From UBA2767 sp965228625 (GTDB lineage: Bacteria; Pseudomonadota; Alphaproteobacteria; Rhizobiales; Methyloligellaceae), in assembly GCA_965228625.1 (NCBI GenBank), contig OZ245829.1, positions 3,038,001 through 3,102,000 on the forward strand: 64,000 nt of DNA. The letters are read 5' to 3'. A program made the translations under genes and the position numbers. Positions 44,302-52,845 of the stretch are shown here, one piece after another (the first letter of the stretch is position 1; each line of letters opens with the position of its first letter). The notes under the pieces are model-generated. The model saw only the letters and a program-made list of their open reading frames with translations, was not told the DNA's origin and searched no databases.

Positions 44302-47300
44302 CTATGCCGCCTCGTTCAGCAGCTTCGTTTGATGGACGAGCTTGTTGCTGACCCAGCTTGCAACCTGCGAAGCGACCATGCCATCGGCTTCCATGAGCTG
44401 CAGGAAGACGTCCTTATCGATGCGCAAGGCGGTCACCGGCCCGGCCGCGCGAACGGTTGCTGTCGTCAGGGCATCGGTCAGAAGGCTCAACTCGCCGATC
44501 AGCGTATCCTTGCCATATGTGGCGATCACGTTTTCCTTTTTGCCCTTGCCGAGAACGATCTCGATCGTGCCGTCCAGAATCACGTACGCGTACTCGCCGG
44601 GTTCGCCCTCCTTGATGAGCGATTGACCGTCGGCGAAGTCGATCCGCCGGCTGCTGAACGCCAGCAATTTCAGATGATTATGGCTGATGCCCGAGAACAG
44701 CGGGATCTTCTCCAGCGCCGCGGTCTCCGCATTGAGGATGACGGGCTGCGCTTCGCCGTCTTCCGCTTCGGCCGCTTCCGGCTCCGGTTCGATCGCCGGC
44801 GGTGCGGCTTCGTCCTCGCGATGTTCGATCAGTCGATCGGCGATGCGGCCGTCCCGCAGCGTCAGCACCTGCTTGAAGTCGGAACTCTCGGGCATTTCGC
44901 TGAAGAACAGCACGAATGTCGTATCGGGAAGCAGACTGAACATGTTGTGCCTGATCCGCGTCTGCGCCTCGCGGTCGAGCGAACTCAGGGCATCGTTGCT
45001 GACAAGGATGTCCGGCCGCTTGATCAGGCTCCTTGCGAGCGTGATCTTCTGCTTGTCGGAATGCGACAGCCGAGAGCCGCCGACGCCGACCGGGCATCCC
45101 GTCGCCAGCAGGATCATCTCATTCGAGAGTTTCATCTGCTCGAGCACGTCGAATGCGATCTCGTTGGTCTTCTGCTCGGCGCCGCTGATCGTGTGATTGA
45201 TCCGCCCCATGAGCAGGTTACAGCGGTTGCTCAACTGGGCGTTGAAGGTCTCCTGGTCAAAGAACGCGATGGCGTCCTTCTCGTCCTCCGGCAGTTCTTC
45301 GCGGAACTTCCGGCGTGCCTCCAGGATGCGCGCCTGCATGTCCTCGTCGATGAAGCCGAAGCGGTGACGGTCGATAATGATCTGGAAGGTGAGGGAGATC
45401 AGCAGTGTCTTCTCGTCTTCCTCCAGCGCATCGTATCCGTCCCGATTGACGTTCGTGGTGATGATCTTGAGCTTCTGCAGCGTGTCCTTGTCGACAAAGC
45501 TGAACGTCTCGAACAGCGGCTGATCCGGTGACATGTCGCCGAACAGATCAATCAGGGTTTCGGCGAGCTTCTGGCCAATATTGACGAACCGGCCAGTCAG
45601 ATCGCATTCCTCGAGAACCGAGCGGACCAGTGCGTTGCTTCCGAGCGTCCTGAACTCGAAGGTGTCGCCGACCGGCTCGCCAAAGACCAGGTTGGCGGCA
45701 ACGGACGCGTTGGCGTTGTACTGGTCGAACTGGAACGGGCGAATGAGCTGTGCGCCGTTGCTCTTTTCCTTGAGCTCCGTTGCGATCAGCGAACGGGCCT
45801 CGACCAGCTTCTTTGCGAGCTCCGGATGCTTTTCGACATCCATGCCCATGCCGAGCGAACGCGCCGCAAGCAACCCGTCGAGTTCGACGGCGCGGATGAC
45901 CTGAAACACCCAGTCCTTCAGCTCGCGCTCGTTCGCGACTCCGATCTGCTCGAAATCGACCCAGTCGCCCTCGGCGTCGTCGACGCTGTTTCCGGATGCA
46001 AGCGACTCGCGGTACCAGAAGTCGTCCTCATCGGCGCTCTGCCCGTTCGTCATCGGGGTGTGCTTGACGCCGTAGAGCAGGTTGTCCTCCACCGTTCCGT
46101 CGAAGATGTAGGATTCCGGGCCGGCGTAGCCGATCGCCGCGCCGGTCACGGCCTCGGGAAGCTCGGAAAGGTTCGCGTCGCCGACGCAAATCGTCCCGCT
46201 TGTCGGTTGGATCAGGCGTGCGATCAGGTGGGCGAACCTGTCACGTGCGCCGGGCTCTGAAACGATTGCGATCCTGTCCGCCGGTTCGATTCGAACCGAA
46301 ACGTCGTCAAGCATCTTCGCACCTTCATCGACCAGGCGGACATTGCGCAGGCTGATGGGTTCCTTGAGGCGCGGAATGGAATCCGGCCGCTCCAGAAGGA
46401 GTTCGGCGCTCTGCATCTGGCCGGGCTGGAACTGCTCGATAAGCTGCTCGTACTTGATCTTGATGTCGTTGTAGCGCTGGTAGTACTTCAGCAGCTCCTT
46501 CCACGGCGTGGTGAAGCGCGCATAGGCGGCGAGGACCGCAACCAGGGCGCCGAGCGAGAGATCTCCGTTGATGATGAGAATGCCGCCGATGGAGTAGAAG
46601 AACAGCGGCGTGAGCTGGCTCAGGAAGACGTTCAGCGCCTTCATGAAGAACTTTCTCTGGTAGAGCTGGTAGCGGACGTTGAAGATCCCGCCGAGCTTCT
46701 CCGACAGGCTCGCCTGCATGTAGGCGGACGTGTCGTTGGTGTGGATATCGCCGATGCCCTGGACGGATTCGCCGATCCAGCCGGCCAGCTTGCGGGCCCG
46801 GAACACCCGTTCGCGGCCCAGCATGTTGACCTTGCGCTGCAGCTTCGGGATCACATAGGCCTGCACCGGAACCATCGAAATGGCGACGATGCCGAGGATC
46901 GGGTCCTCGGAGATCATGAAGAACAGGATCGTCAGCATGGTGCCGCCCTGAACCATGGGCATGGAGAACGAGTCGCTGATGAAATCGGCCATCGGCTCGA
47001 CTTCGGCCGTTATCATCGCGCTGAGTTCGGGGGGCGTGACGCGCTGAAAATGGCGCGGCGGGAAGCGCAGGATGTTTTCGTAGAGTTGGTATCGCAGCCG
47101 CCGGATCAGCCGTTCGGAGGAAACGCCCTTATAGGTATTGATCACCATCGAGAAGACGGCATTGATCACAAGCAGAATGAGAAACAGCGCGCAGAGCAAC
47201 AGCAGGAACTCGATTTGGCCGAATTCGTATCCCCACAGGTCGACCGGAAAGCTCTTGCCGTCGATGGCGTCGTTGATGATGTATTTCGGGAGGTCGAGGA

Positions 47301-47400
47301 CGAAGTACAGGAACGGGAGGGAGAAGGCGGTCATCACCATGATGGTGATCTGTTGCGACTTGCTGTAGCGCCAGATGAAACCGAAAATGTCCTTTTCCAT
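44302..47400 (-). CDS. ABC-exporter-like protein with degenerate ATPase domain, long insertion and C-terminal cNMP-binding-like domain
   Basis: A 1032-residue protein. Residues ~15-330 are a six-helix ABC exporter membrane domain (RRLRYQLYENILRFPPRHF is typical). The ATPase domain that follows has lost its catalytic residues. The Walker A place reads SEPGARDRF (381-389, no GKS/T), and the Q-loop reads YAGPES (425-430). The signature is LSHSD (778-782), the Walker B end is ILVSNDALSSLD (no DE pair), and the switch is FFSEMP without histidine. Between Q-loop and signature lie ~350 residues instead of about 50-60. An acidic linker leads to a cyclic-nucleotide-binding fold (~898-1013), whose phosphate cassette GELSLLTDALTTATVRA lacks the usual arginine. 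I chose ATG at 47400; TTG at 47421 is possible. Confidence 0.85.
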   Translation of the reverse strand: MEKDIFGFIWRYSKSQQITIMVMTAFSLPFLYFVLDLPKYIINDAIDGKSFPVDLWGYEFGQIEFLLLLCALFLILLVINAVFSMVINTYKGVSSERLIRRLRYQLYENILRFPPRHFQRVTPPELSAMITAEVEPMADFISDSFSMPMVQGGTMLTILFFMISEDPILGIVAISMVPVQAYVIPKLQRKVNMLGRERVFRARKLAGWIGESVQGIGDIHTNDTSAYMQASLSEKLGGIFNVRYQLYQRKFFMKALNVFLSQLTPLFFYSIGGILIINGDLSLGALVAVLAAYARFTTPWKELLKYYQRYNDIKIKYEQLIEQFQPGQMQSAELLLERPDSIPRLKEPISLRNVRLVDEGAKMLDDVSVRIEPADRIAIVSEPGARDRFAHLIARLIQPTSGTICVGDANLSELPEAVTGAAIGYAGPESYIFDGTVEDNLLYGVKHTPMTNGQSADEDDFWYRESLASGNSVDDAEGDWVDFEQIGVANERELKDWVFQVIRAVELDGLLAARSLGMGMDVEKHPELAKKLVEARSLIATELKEKSNGAQLIRPFQFDQYNANASVAANLVFGEPVGDTFEFRTLGSNALVRSVLEECDLTGRFVNIGQKLAETLIDLFGDMSPDQPLFETFSFVDKDTLQKLKIITTNVNRDGYDALEEDEKTLLISLTFQIIIDRHRFGFIDEDMQARILEARRKFREELPEDEKDAIAFFDQETFNAQLSNRCNLLMGRINHTISGAEQKTNEIAFDVLEQMKLSNEMILLATGCPVGVGGSRLSHSDKQKITLARSLIKRPDILVSNDALSSLDREAQTRIRHNMFSLLPDTTFVLFFSEMPESSDFKQVLTLRDGRIADRLIEHREDEAAPPAIEPEPEAAEAEDGEAQPVILNAETAALEKIPLFSGISHNHLKLLAFSSRRIDFADGQSLIKEGEPGEYAYVILDGTIEIVLGKGKKENVIATYGKDTLIGELSLLTDALTTATVRAAGPVTALRIDKDVFLQLMEADGMVASQVASWVSNKLVHQTKLLNEAA

Positions 47401-47596
47401 GGTCGCTGCTTTCTGTTCCAACGAGCCCGAGAGGCGGCTATCGCTCCCCCCAAGCTTCGGCCAAAGGTTTCGAATCTCTACGGTATTCTACGCAAATGGG
47501 ATGCATTGCACGTACACGTCGTAACGGTAATGCGGTTAACCGCATTCGGCAAACACCAAGGTTTTTCAATCCGTTCCGCGGCTTGCGCGGGTCCCG

Positions 47597-48469
47597 TCAG
47601 GCTGCGCGCGGCGCCACGCGCCCCTTTGTCTGGGTTCGCAACATCATCCGGCGGTGTTCCGGGTTGAACGCATCGCGCCGATGCAGGGTTGAGCGGTTGT
47701 CCCACATGAGCAGATCGCCCTTGCGCCAGCGGTGCGCGTAGCAATAGCTGTCCTGGGTCGCGTGCGCCCACAAGGCATCGAGCAACTCCTCCGATTCCGT
47801 GAGCGACAGGCCGTCCACATACGCGTTGCGCCGCCGGCCGAGATAGAGAACCGGCCGCCCGGTGTCGGGATGCGCGCAGATGGCGGGATGCAGTGTTCCG
47901 GTGCAGGTGAGGGGATCATCGCTCGCCTCCACGCCTTTGCGAACGAATCCGCCGGAATTGTACGTACCGTCATGCTTGATGGCGCGGTCCTCGATCCTCG
48001 ACCGCAGATCCTTCGGCATGCCCTCGAGCGCCGACGCCATGCCGGCGATCCAGGTGTCTCCGCCGGCAGGCGGCAACTCGACCGCGTAGAGGAGGGTCGC
48101 CTCGGGCGGGTTCTCACGGTCTGACATGTCGGCATGCCAGATGGCCTCTCCGGCCCCGAGACTGCCGATGGGCTTGCCGTTCTCGCCCTTGATGTTCGAG
48201 ACCACATAGATCTGCGGTTTTCCCGGAACCGCCTTCATGCGCTGGTTTTCCGGCGCCACATCCACTTCTCCGAACAGGCTGCTGAAGGCGATCAGATCCT
48301 CATGGCTCAAATCCTGATCGCGAAACAGGAGCGCGGCATGGGTGTGATAGGCATCGACGATGAAGCCGGCATCGTCGCGCGAGAAATTCGACAAATCGAC
48401 GCCGGTGATCTCGGCGCCGACGCCCGGCGACAGGGGCCGAAGTCCGCGTGTTTCGTGTGTCTGTGTCAA
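47597..48469 (-). CDS. TauD/TfdA-family Fe(II)/2-oxoglutarate dioxygenase
   Basis: A 290-residue dioxygenase. The iron triad is visible: H112 and D114 in WHADMS, and the distal H263 in RSTLHRRDAF. A 2-oxoglutarate-binding arginine lies in HRRMMLRTQ near the C-terminus. Family members hydroxylate taurine, 2,4-D, alkyl sulfates and related compounds. No sulfonate- or aromatic-degradation gene is next to it, so the substrate is open. It is a single gene on the minus strand, 196 bases upstream of the ABC-like gene's start. Confidence 0.88.
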   Translation of the reverse strand: MTQTHETRGLRPLSPGVGAEITGVDLSNFSRDDAGFIVDAYHTHAALLFRDQDLSHEDLIAFSSLFGEVDVAPENQRMKAVPGKPQIYVVSNIKGENGKPIGSLGAGEAIWHADMSDRENPPEATLLYAVELPPAGGDTWIAGMASALEGMPKDLRSRIEDRAIKHDGTYNSGGFVRKGVEASDDPLTCTGTLHPAICAHPDTGRPVLYLGRRRNAYVDGLSLTESEELLDALWAHATQDSYCYAHRWRKGDLLMWDNRSTLHRRDAFNPEHRRMMLRTQTKGRVAPRAA

Positions 48470-48588
48470 TGTGCTGCCTTAGGTGATTTTTCGCTCAGGG
48501 CCGCGGCAGACGCCGGTCGTTTCCGTGAAATGTGGGTCATCTCGTGTCTCGATTCAACGTGTTAGCGCAAATGTGAGCGATTGGGAAA

Positions 48589-49209
48589 TCATGTTCCTTC
48601 TGCGGTTAACTCCAGGAGAGCAAAGGAAAAATGCCCGCTCGGCTCGAGTGTGAGAAAGGCATAGCGCCACCCTTCCTCGCTGCAAAACTCGTGACAGGCC
48701 TCGATGACGCCGTAGGGCACGGCGCGAACCGGGTTACCGCTGGTGAAGTCATGCCCAGCGATGTATCCGCCGCGTCTGACCTTGCGGGCGGCGAGCCTGA
48801 GTTCATCGCGCGTGGTCGGATAGGAGTGGTCGGTATCGATGTAGATCCAGTCGAAATAGCCATCCGGGAACTCCGCGAGCCGTTCTGTCGAGAGCCCCTG
48901 ATTGATTTCAACAATGCCGTTTTCGATTTCCGCGGAGAAGCGTTCGCGAAGCTGCGCCAGACCGTCCCGGAACCGGTCCGCCGCCCAGGCGTCGACCAGA
49001 TGAAGTTTTCGGGGCTTGTTGTGTTCGAGGATTTTCGCGGTGAATCCACCGAAGGCGACGCCCACCTCCGCCACGACTCCGTTTTGCGGCAGATGTTCAA
49101 GCAACTGCATGCGGGTCGGGAGCACCCGGCAGGCTCTCGTGTGGCGCACGTCGAGAACGGTCGTCGGCCAGGCCGCTTTGAGCGCACGGCGCTCGTCAAC
49201 TGATGACAT
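48589..49209 (-). CDS. Class I SAM-dependent methyltransferase (Methyltransf_24-like)
   Basis: A 206-residue protein. Motif I is VVAEVGVAFGGFTAKILEH, followed by LHLVDAWAADRF. A YFDWIYIDTDHSYPTTRDEL block and GGYIAGHDFTSG are typical of the group often coded beside glycan-synthesis or tetratricopeptide genes. The ATG at 49209 is preferred; the frame could also begin at a TTG at 49260. The acceptor is unknown. No operon partner is evident, with gaps of about 120 and 190 bases on either side. Confidence 0.8.
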   Translation of the reverse strand: MSSVDERRALKAAWPTTVLDVRHTRACRVLPTRMQLLEHLPQNGVVAEVGVAFGGFTAKILEHNKPRKLHLVDAWAADRFRDGLAQLRERFSAEIENGIVEINQGLSTERLAEFPDGYFDWIYIDTDHSYPTTRDELRLAARKVRRGGYIAGHDFTSGNPVRAVPYGVIEACHEFCSEEGWRYAFLTLEPSGHFSFALLELTAEGT

Positions 49210-49397
49210 GTCTTCGTCCAGGCGTTGAAAGGTCCGGCAATTGCATTCACGCAGGCGCAAGTCGTGGAAAATGACGCCAAGGCGGTCTTGATAGCCATAC
49301 GCCTTGACCGCACGTCAAGATGCAGGTGTTGCGCTTGCGCCAAAGTCTGCGGGAACGCCCGGGTGTGAGAATCCGTGCTGACTGGTCGGGCCGGCGT

Positions 49398-49802
49398 CTA
49401 CTTCGCTTGAGGTTTGTAGCGCGACAGCCGGTCAGAATAACCGGCCGGTTTGGCGAACGCCTCGAGCGTCAGGACATCATCGTCGTCTTCGACGGCGTCC
49501 GGTGAATCCAGTCGTTGGTGCATCTCGTCCAGATCAGGGTTGAGCGACGTCTCGATGAAGGACACACCCGCCGTTTTGCCCTTTCGCCAAACGATCTGTC
49601 CCAGAAGAGGCTCCTTGAAACCCTCCGGAACAAGCTGAATTCTGTCAGGCAATTCGTGCAGATGGCTGCTGACGATCATGCATCCTCCCGGACTGACATC
49701 GCGGATGATGCATTTGATTTCGAAGCTGTCGTTTGCGTCGGAGGCGAATGCCTGCATACAGGACTTTTTTCGCCGCTCCGCGCGGTTGTCGATATGTCCC
49801 AT
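49398..49802 (-). CDS. PilZ-domain protein (c-di-GMP-binding type)
   Basis: A 134-residue protein. The arginine cluster RAERRKK at residues 7-13 and the DVSPGG block (CIIRDVSPGGCMIVSS) form the usual c-di-GMP-binding elements of PilZ, here with a cysteine-containing variant. The second half (PLLGQIVWRKGKTAGVSFIE) is the typical PilZ barrel end. The C-terminal ~40 residues are acidic (EDDDD) and unassigned. Such one-domain PilZ proteins are common in alphaproteobacteria and respond to c-di-GMP; the target is unknown. Confidence 0.82.
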   Translation of the reverse strand: MGHIDNRAERRKKSCMQAFASDANDSFEIKCIIRDVSPGGCMIVSSHLHELPDRIQLVPEGFKEPLLGQIVWRKGKTAGVSFIETSLNPDLDEMHQRLDSPDAVEDDDDVLTLEAFAKPAGYSDRLSRYKPQAK

Positions 49803-50125
49803 CGTCTTGGCCCAAAGAAACGTTCAGACTTCAGGGTAAATTTGCCGGGTTAACGCGAGATGAAGGGCGGTTGAGTGGAGGTGACAGTACACGCATTTGT
49901 GGCATAACCTTTCGGCGCGATCGGCTGTCTTCGCGGTGGAAACCGGCAACGCTCTGGGGTAACACTCTCCGTTTCCAGAGCCTTTTCTATCAAAATGGAC
50001 GGGTAAGAATGCGCCGGCTATCCCGGTGGACGGACGAGGAGAGCGCGGGCCAAGCGCTCCGGGACGCATGATCGCAACGCATTTCCGCCACGCGCATCGC
50101 CGCGCTTCCGGGACGGGGGGCGGCA
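49803..50125. other. Gap without a supportable gene
   Basis: These 323 bases lie between the divergent PilZ and TSUP genes. Open frames here are short, arginine-rich and lack family character. It probably holds the two divergent promoters, but no convincing -35/-10 pair stands out. A G-rich Shine-Dalgarno (GGGGGGC) precedes the ATG at 50126. Confidence 0.5.
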
Positions 50126-50869
50126 ATGTGGAGCGCTGACGTTCTCGCCCTTGTGTTCGCCACTTTTTTTCTCGCCGGCTTCATAAAGGGAGTTGTCGGA
50201 TTCGGTCTGCCGGTGGTGGTCCTGGCGTTGCTGGTTCCCACGCTCGGACTGAAGACGGCCATTGCGCTGGTGGTCGTGCCCGCCGTTATCACCAATATCT
50301 GGCAGGCGCTTGTCGGCGGTCGCTTCCGCGAGATCATCCTGCGTATCTGGCCGATGCTGATTCTGGGATGCGGTTTCGTGTGGGTCGGCGTCGGGTTTCT
50401 CGCCGGCGCCGATGCCCGGCTCGCCGCCGGCGTTCTCGGCGTGCTGCTCGCTTCCTACGCGGCCTACAGCCTGACCCAGGCGCAACTCACGCCGCCGCGC
50501 GGATGGGAGGTGTGGCTCACGCCGCTGGTCGGCGCGCTGAGTGGTCTCGCATACGGTTACACCGGATCGCTGATGATCCCGGGCGTCATCTACCTGCAGG
50601 CGTTGGGCTTCAACCGCAACATGCTGGTCCAGTCGCTTGGCATTACCTTCCTGACGATGACCTCAACCCTCGGCTTCTCCCTGTCGCAGCACAATCTGAT
50701 GCCGCCGGAGACGGCATTGCTGTCCGCGGCATCGCTTGTCCCGACCGGCATTGGCATGCTTGTCGGGCAGCGTTACCGGCACCGTGTCTCGGAGGAACTG
50801 TTTCGCACCCTTTTCTTCTGGGCGTTGCTCGTTGCGGGCGTGTATATGACGCTGCGCGCAGTTATCTAG
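50126..50869 (+). CDS. TSUP-family (TauE/SafE) membrane permease
   Basis: A 247-residue protein with about eight membrane segments. It opens FLAGFIKGVVGFGLPVVVLAL, the first TSUP repeat, and has a second related repeat around ALSGLAYGYTGSLMIPGVIY. TSUP proteins export or import sulfite, sulfoacetate and other small anions. It precedes the aspartate dehydrogenase gene by 13 bases, so the two may be co-transcribed. The ion transported is not predictable. Confidence 0.88.
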   Translation: MWSADVLALVFATFFLAGFIKGVVGFGLPVVVLALLVPTLGLKTAIALVVVPAVITNIWQALVGGRFREIILRIWPMLILGCGFVWVGVGFLAGADARLAAGVLGVLLASYAAYSLTQAQLTPPRGWEVWLTPLVGALSGLAYGYTGSLMIPGVIYLQALGFNRNMLVQSLGITFLTMTSTLGFSLSQHNLMPPETALLSAASLVPTGIGMLVGQRYRHRVSEELFRTLFFWALLVAGVYMTLRAVI

Positions 50870-50882
50870 CAACAGGTTAAAA

Positions 50883-51707
50883 ATGAACGCGACGACAAGA
50901 CCGCTTCGCCTCGCCATCGCCGGGCTTGGCGCCATTGGAATGACCGTGGCGCGGCGCGTGGACGAAGGCGGGATCGAAGGCATGACGCTTGCCGCGGTGT
51001 CGGCGCGCGACGAGGCGCGCGCGAGGGAGCGGGTCGCCGACTTCGCGAATCCGCCTGCGATCGTCGGGCTTGGCGCGCTTGCCGATGCCGGCGACATCGT
51101 CGTCGAAAGTGTACCCGCGGCGCATTTTCTCGATGTGGCGAAACCGGCGCTCGCGGCCGGACGGATCTTCGTTCCGCTCTCGGTCGGCGTCCTGCTGAAC
51201 CATATGGACCTCGTCGATCTGGCCCGCGAAACCGGCGGTCGCATTATCGTGCCGACGGGCGCGCTCATCGGTCTGGATGCGGTCCGCGCCGCACGCTCCG
51301 GCGGTCTGCGCTCCGTCAGGCTGGTCACGCGCAAGCCCCCTGGCGGTCTCAAAGGCGCTCCTTACGTGGAGGAAAACAACATCGAACTCGATGGCCTGAG
51401 CGAGCCGCTGAAGCTGTTTGCGGGCACTGCGCGCGAGGCCGCTGAAGGGTTCCCCGCCAACCTCAATGTGGGGGCGGCGCTGGCGCTTGCCGGGCTCGGC
51501 CCTGACGAGACGCAGGTCGAGATCTGGGCGGACCCCGGCGTTTCGCGCAACATCCAGTCCGTCACGTGCGCCTCGGACAGCGCGGAATTCACAATGTCCA
51601 TCGAGAACATCCCGACCGCTGAAAACCCGCGCACGGGGCGCATCACCGCGCATAGCGTCATCGCAACGCTTGAGCGGCTGACGAGCCCGCTTGTGGTAGG
51701 CACATGA
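50883..51707 (+). CDS. Aspartate dehydrogenase-family protein (NadX-like)
   Basis: A 274-residue oxidoreductase. The NAD(P)-binding site is AIAGLGAIGMTVARRV (residues 11-26). The C-terminal domain reads IIVPTGALIGLDAVRAA, then VTRKPPGGLKGAPYVE, with an FPANLNVGAALALAG block near residue 195. This is the L-aspartate dehydrogenase pattern, which forms iminoaspartate for NAD synthesis or oxidises aspartate. Members coded with transporters may instead act on other amino acids. It follows the TSUP gene closely and ends before a likely terminator. Confidence 0.85.
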   Translation: MNATTRPLRLAIAGLGAIGMTVARRVDEGGIEGMTLAAVSARDEARARERVADFANPPAIVGLGALADAGDIVVESVPAAHFLDVAKPALAAGRIFVPLSVGVLLNHMDLVDLARETGGRIIVPTGALIGLDAVRAARSGGLRSVRLVTRKPPGGLKGAPYVEENNIELDGLSEPLKLFAGTAREAAEGFPANLNVGAALALAGLGPDETQVEIWADPGVSRNIQSVTCASDSAEFTMSIENIPTAENPRTGRITAHSVIATLERLTSPLVVGT

Positions 51708-51727
51708 CGCCGATCGGCGGTTGTAAA

Positions 51728-51755
51728 CAAACTGCCTTGCAAGTTTGAACCTTTT
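51728..51755 (+). terminator. Probable rho-independent terminator after the aspartate dehydrogenase gene
   Basis: An 8-base stem with one bulged A (CAAACTGC pairing with GCAAGTTTG, loop CTT) is followed by AACC and five T. It begins 20 bases after the stop at 51707. Confidence 0.55.
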
Positions 51756-51819
51756 TCCATCCCGAAACGACAAATGCATGTAGCGGCGCAGACCGCGCAT
51801 CATTTGGAGGATCAGGGAA

Positions 51820-51948
51820 ATGGTTTTTTTGAAGGCGTTCGTCGCAGCCCTCATTCTTGCCGCCTATTTCGCGGGCGTTTTCGGAGAACATGCGGTTCCG
51901 GGCAGCCCGAGCCGCACCGCGAGCACGGAAATCGTGGCACAACGTTGA
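51820..51948 (+). CDS. Small 42-residue membrane or secreted protein
   Basis: This short frame has an ATG 9 bases after GGAGG. It codes a hydrophobic stretch of ~20 residues (begins MVFLKAFVAALILAAYFAG) followed by a polar tail ending TEIVAQR. The pattern is that of a single membrane anchor or a signal peptide. I do not recognise it. The good ribosome binding site, its position between a terminator and the next gene, and its composition all support a real gene. Confidence 0.55.
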   Translation: MVFLKAFVAALILAAYFAGVFGEHAVPGSPSRTASTEIVAQR

Positions 51949-51990
51949 TCCCCGATTGCGGTCCCGGAAAAGCGCGTTAAATTACGCGCC

Positions 51991-52827
51991 ATGACCGCAT
52001 TTGACCCGAACATTGAATACAATGCCCGCAAGACGGTTCCCGACCATGAGAAGGTGTCCGGGCGCTGGGACGAGGACGCCGCGCAGTATCGCGCCGAGGG
52101 AACCTGGGAACTCGATATCCCGTATGGTCCGGGAGATCGCGAAAAGTACGATTTTTTCCCTGTCGACCGGCCGGATGCGCCGGTCTGTGTCTACATTCAC
52201 GGTGGATACTGGCGCTCGCGCGATCGCAAGACCTTCTCACACCTCGCCAGGGGGCTGAACGCGCGTGGCATTTCCGTCGCAATTCCTTCCTACGATCTCG
52301 TTCCGAACGTCACCGTTCCGGAAATTATCGAGCAAATGCGCGCGTGCCTTGTGAAAGTCTGGGAAAACACCTCGGTCCGGCCGTTTGTCGCCGGCAATTC
52401 TGCCGGTGGACACCTGACCGGCGCCATGTTGATGACGGACTGGTCGAAGAACGAACGGGTGCCGGACGATCTGGTGACGTCAGCCTTTGCGCTCAGCGGG
52501 CTTTACGACCTTCGGCCGCTTCTCGAAACCGACATCAACGACGATCTGCGCCTGACGCCGGAGAGCGCGCGCGAGGCGAGCCCGATGTTCTGGCCCGCGC
52601 CGCGCGATGACCTCAGCTTTGTGGCGGCGGTCGGCGCGCTTGAATCCGAGGCCTTCAGATTGCAGTCACGTGATGTCAGCGATGCCTGGAAGAGCGCGGG
52701 GGTTGCCGTGGAATACCTCGAGGTTCCGGACTGCAACCATTTCACGATCGTGAACGCGGTCGCGACGCCCGGGGATTCGCTTTTTGAGCACCTCGTCTCA
52801 ACGGTCGAGACGCACGCGGCCGCCTAA
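51991..52827 (+). CDS. Alpha/beta hydrolase, kynurenine-formamidase-like
   Basis: A 278-residue hydrolase. The oxyanion motif HGGYW (70-74) and the nucleophile S137 in GNSAGGHLTG are the KynB-like/arylformamidase signature. An acid probably lies near residue 225, and the closing histidine lies in DCNHFTIVN. The family includes arylformamidases and general esterases. No kynurenine genes are near. It may be the same transcript as the transglycosylase gene 18 bases downstream. Confidence 0.82.
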   Translation: MTAFDPNIEYNARKTVPDHEKVSGRWDEDAAQYRAEGTWELDIPYGPGDREKYDFFPVDRPDAPVCVYIHGGYWRSRDRKTFSHLARGLNARGISVAIPSYDLVPNVTVPEIIEQMRACLVKVWENTSVRPFVAGNSAGGHLTGAMLMTDWSKNERVPDDLVTSAFALSGLYDLRPLLETDINDDLRLTPESAREASPMFWPAPRDDLSFVAAVGALESEAFRLQSRDVSDAWKSAGVAVEYLEVPDCNHFTIVNAVATPGDSLFEHLVSTVETHAAA

Positions 52828-52845
52828 CGGAGTGATTTCAGCAAC

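Noticed and set aside
44302..47400. Idea that the cyclase at 31124-32455 supplies cAMP to the cNMP-like domain of the ABC-like protein.
   Set aside because: The genes are 12 kb apart with unrelated operons between. The domain lacks the arginine that binds the cyclic phosphate, so no evidence supports the link.
49824..50126. Minus-strand 100-codon frame before the TSUP gene.
   Set aside because: Composition is proline/arginine-rich and unlike a protein; it spans the expected divergent promoter region.
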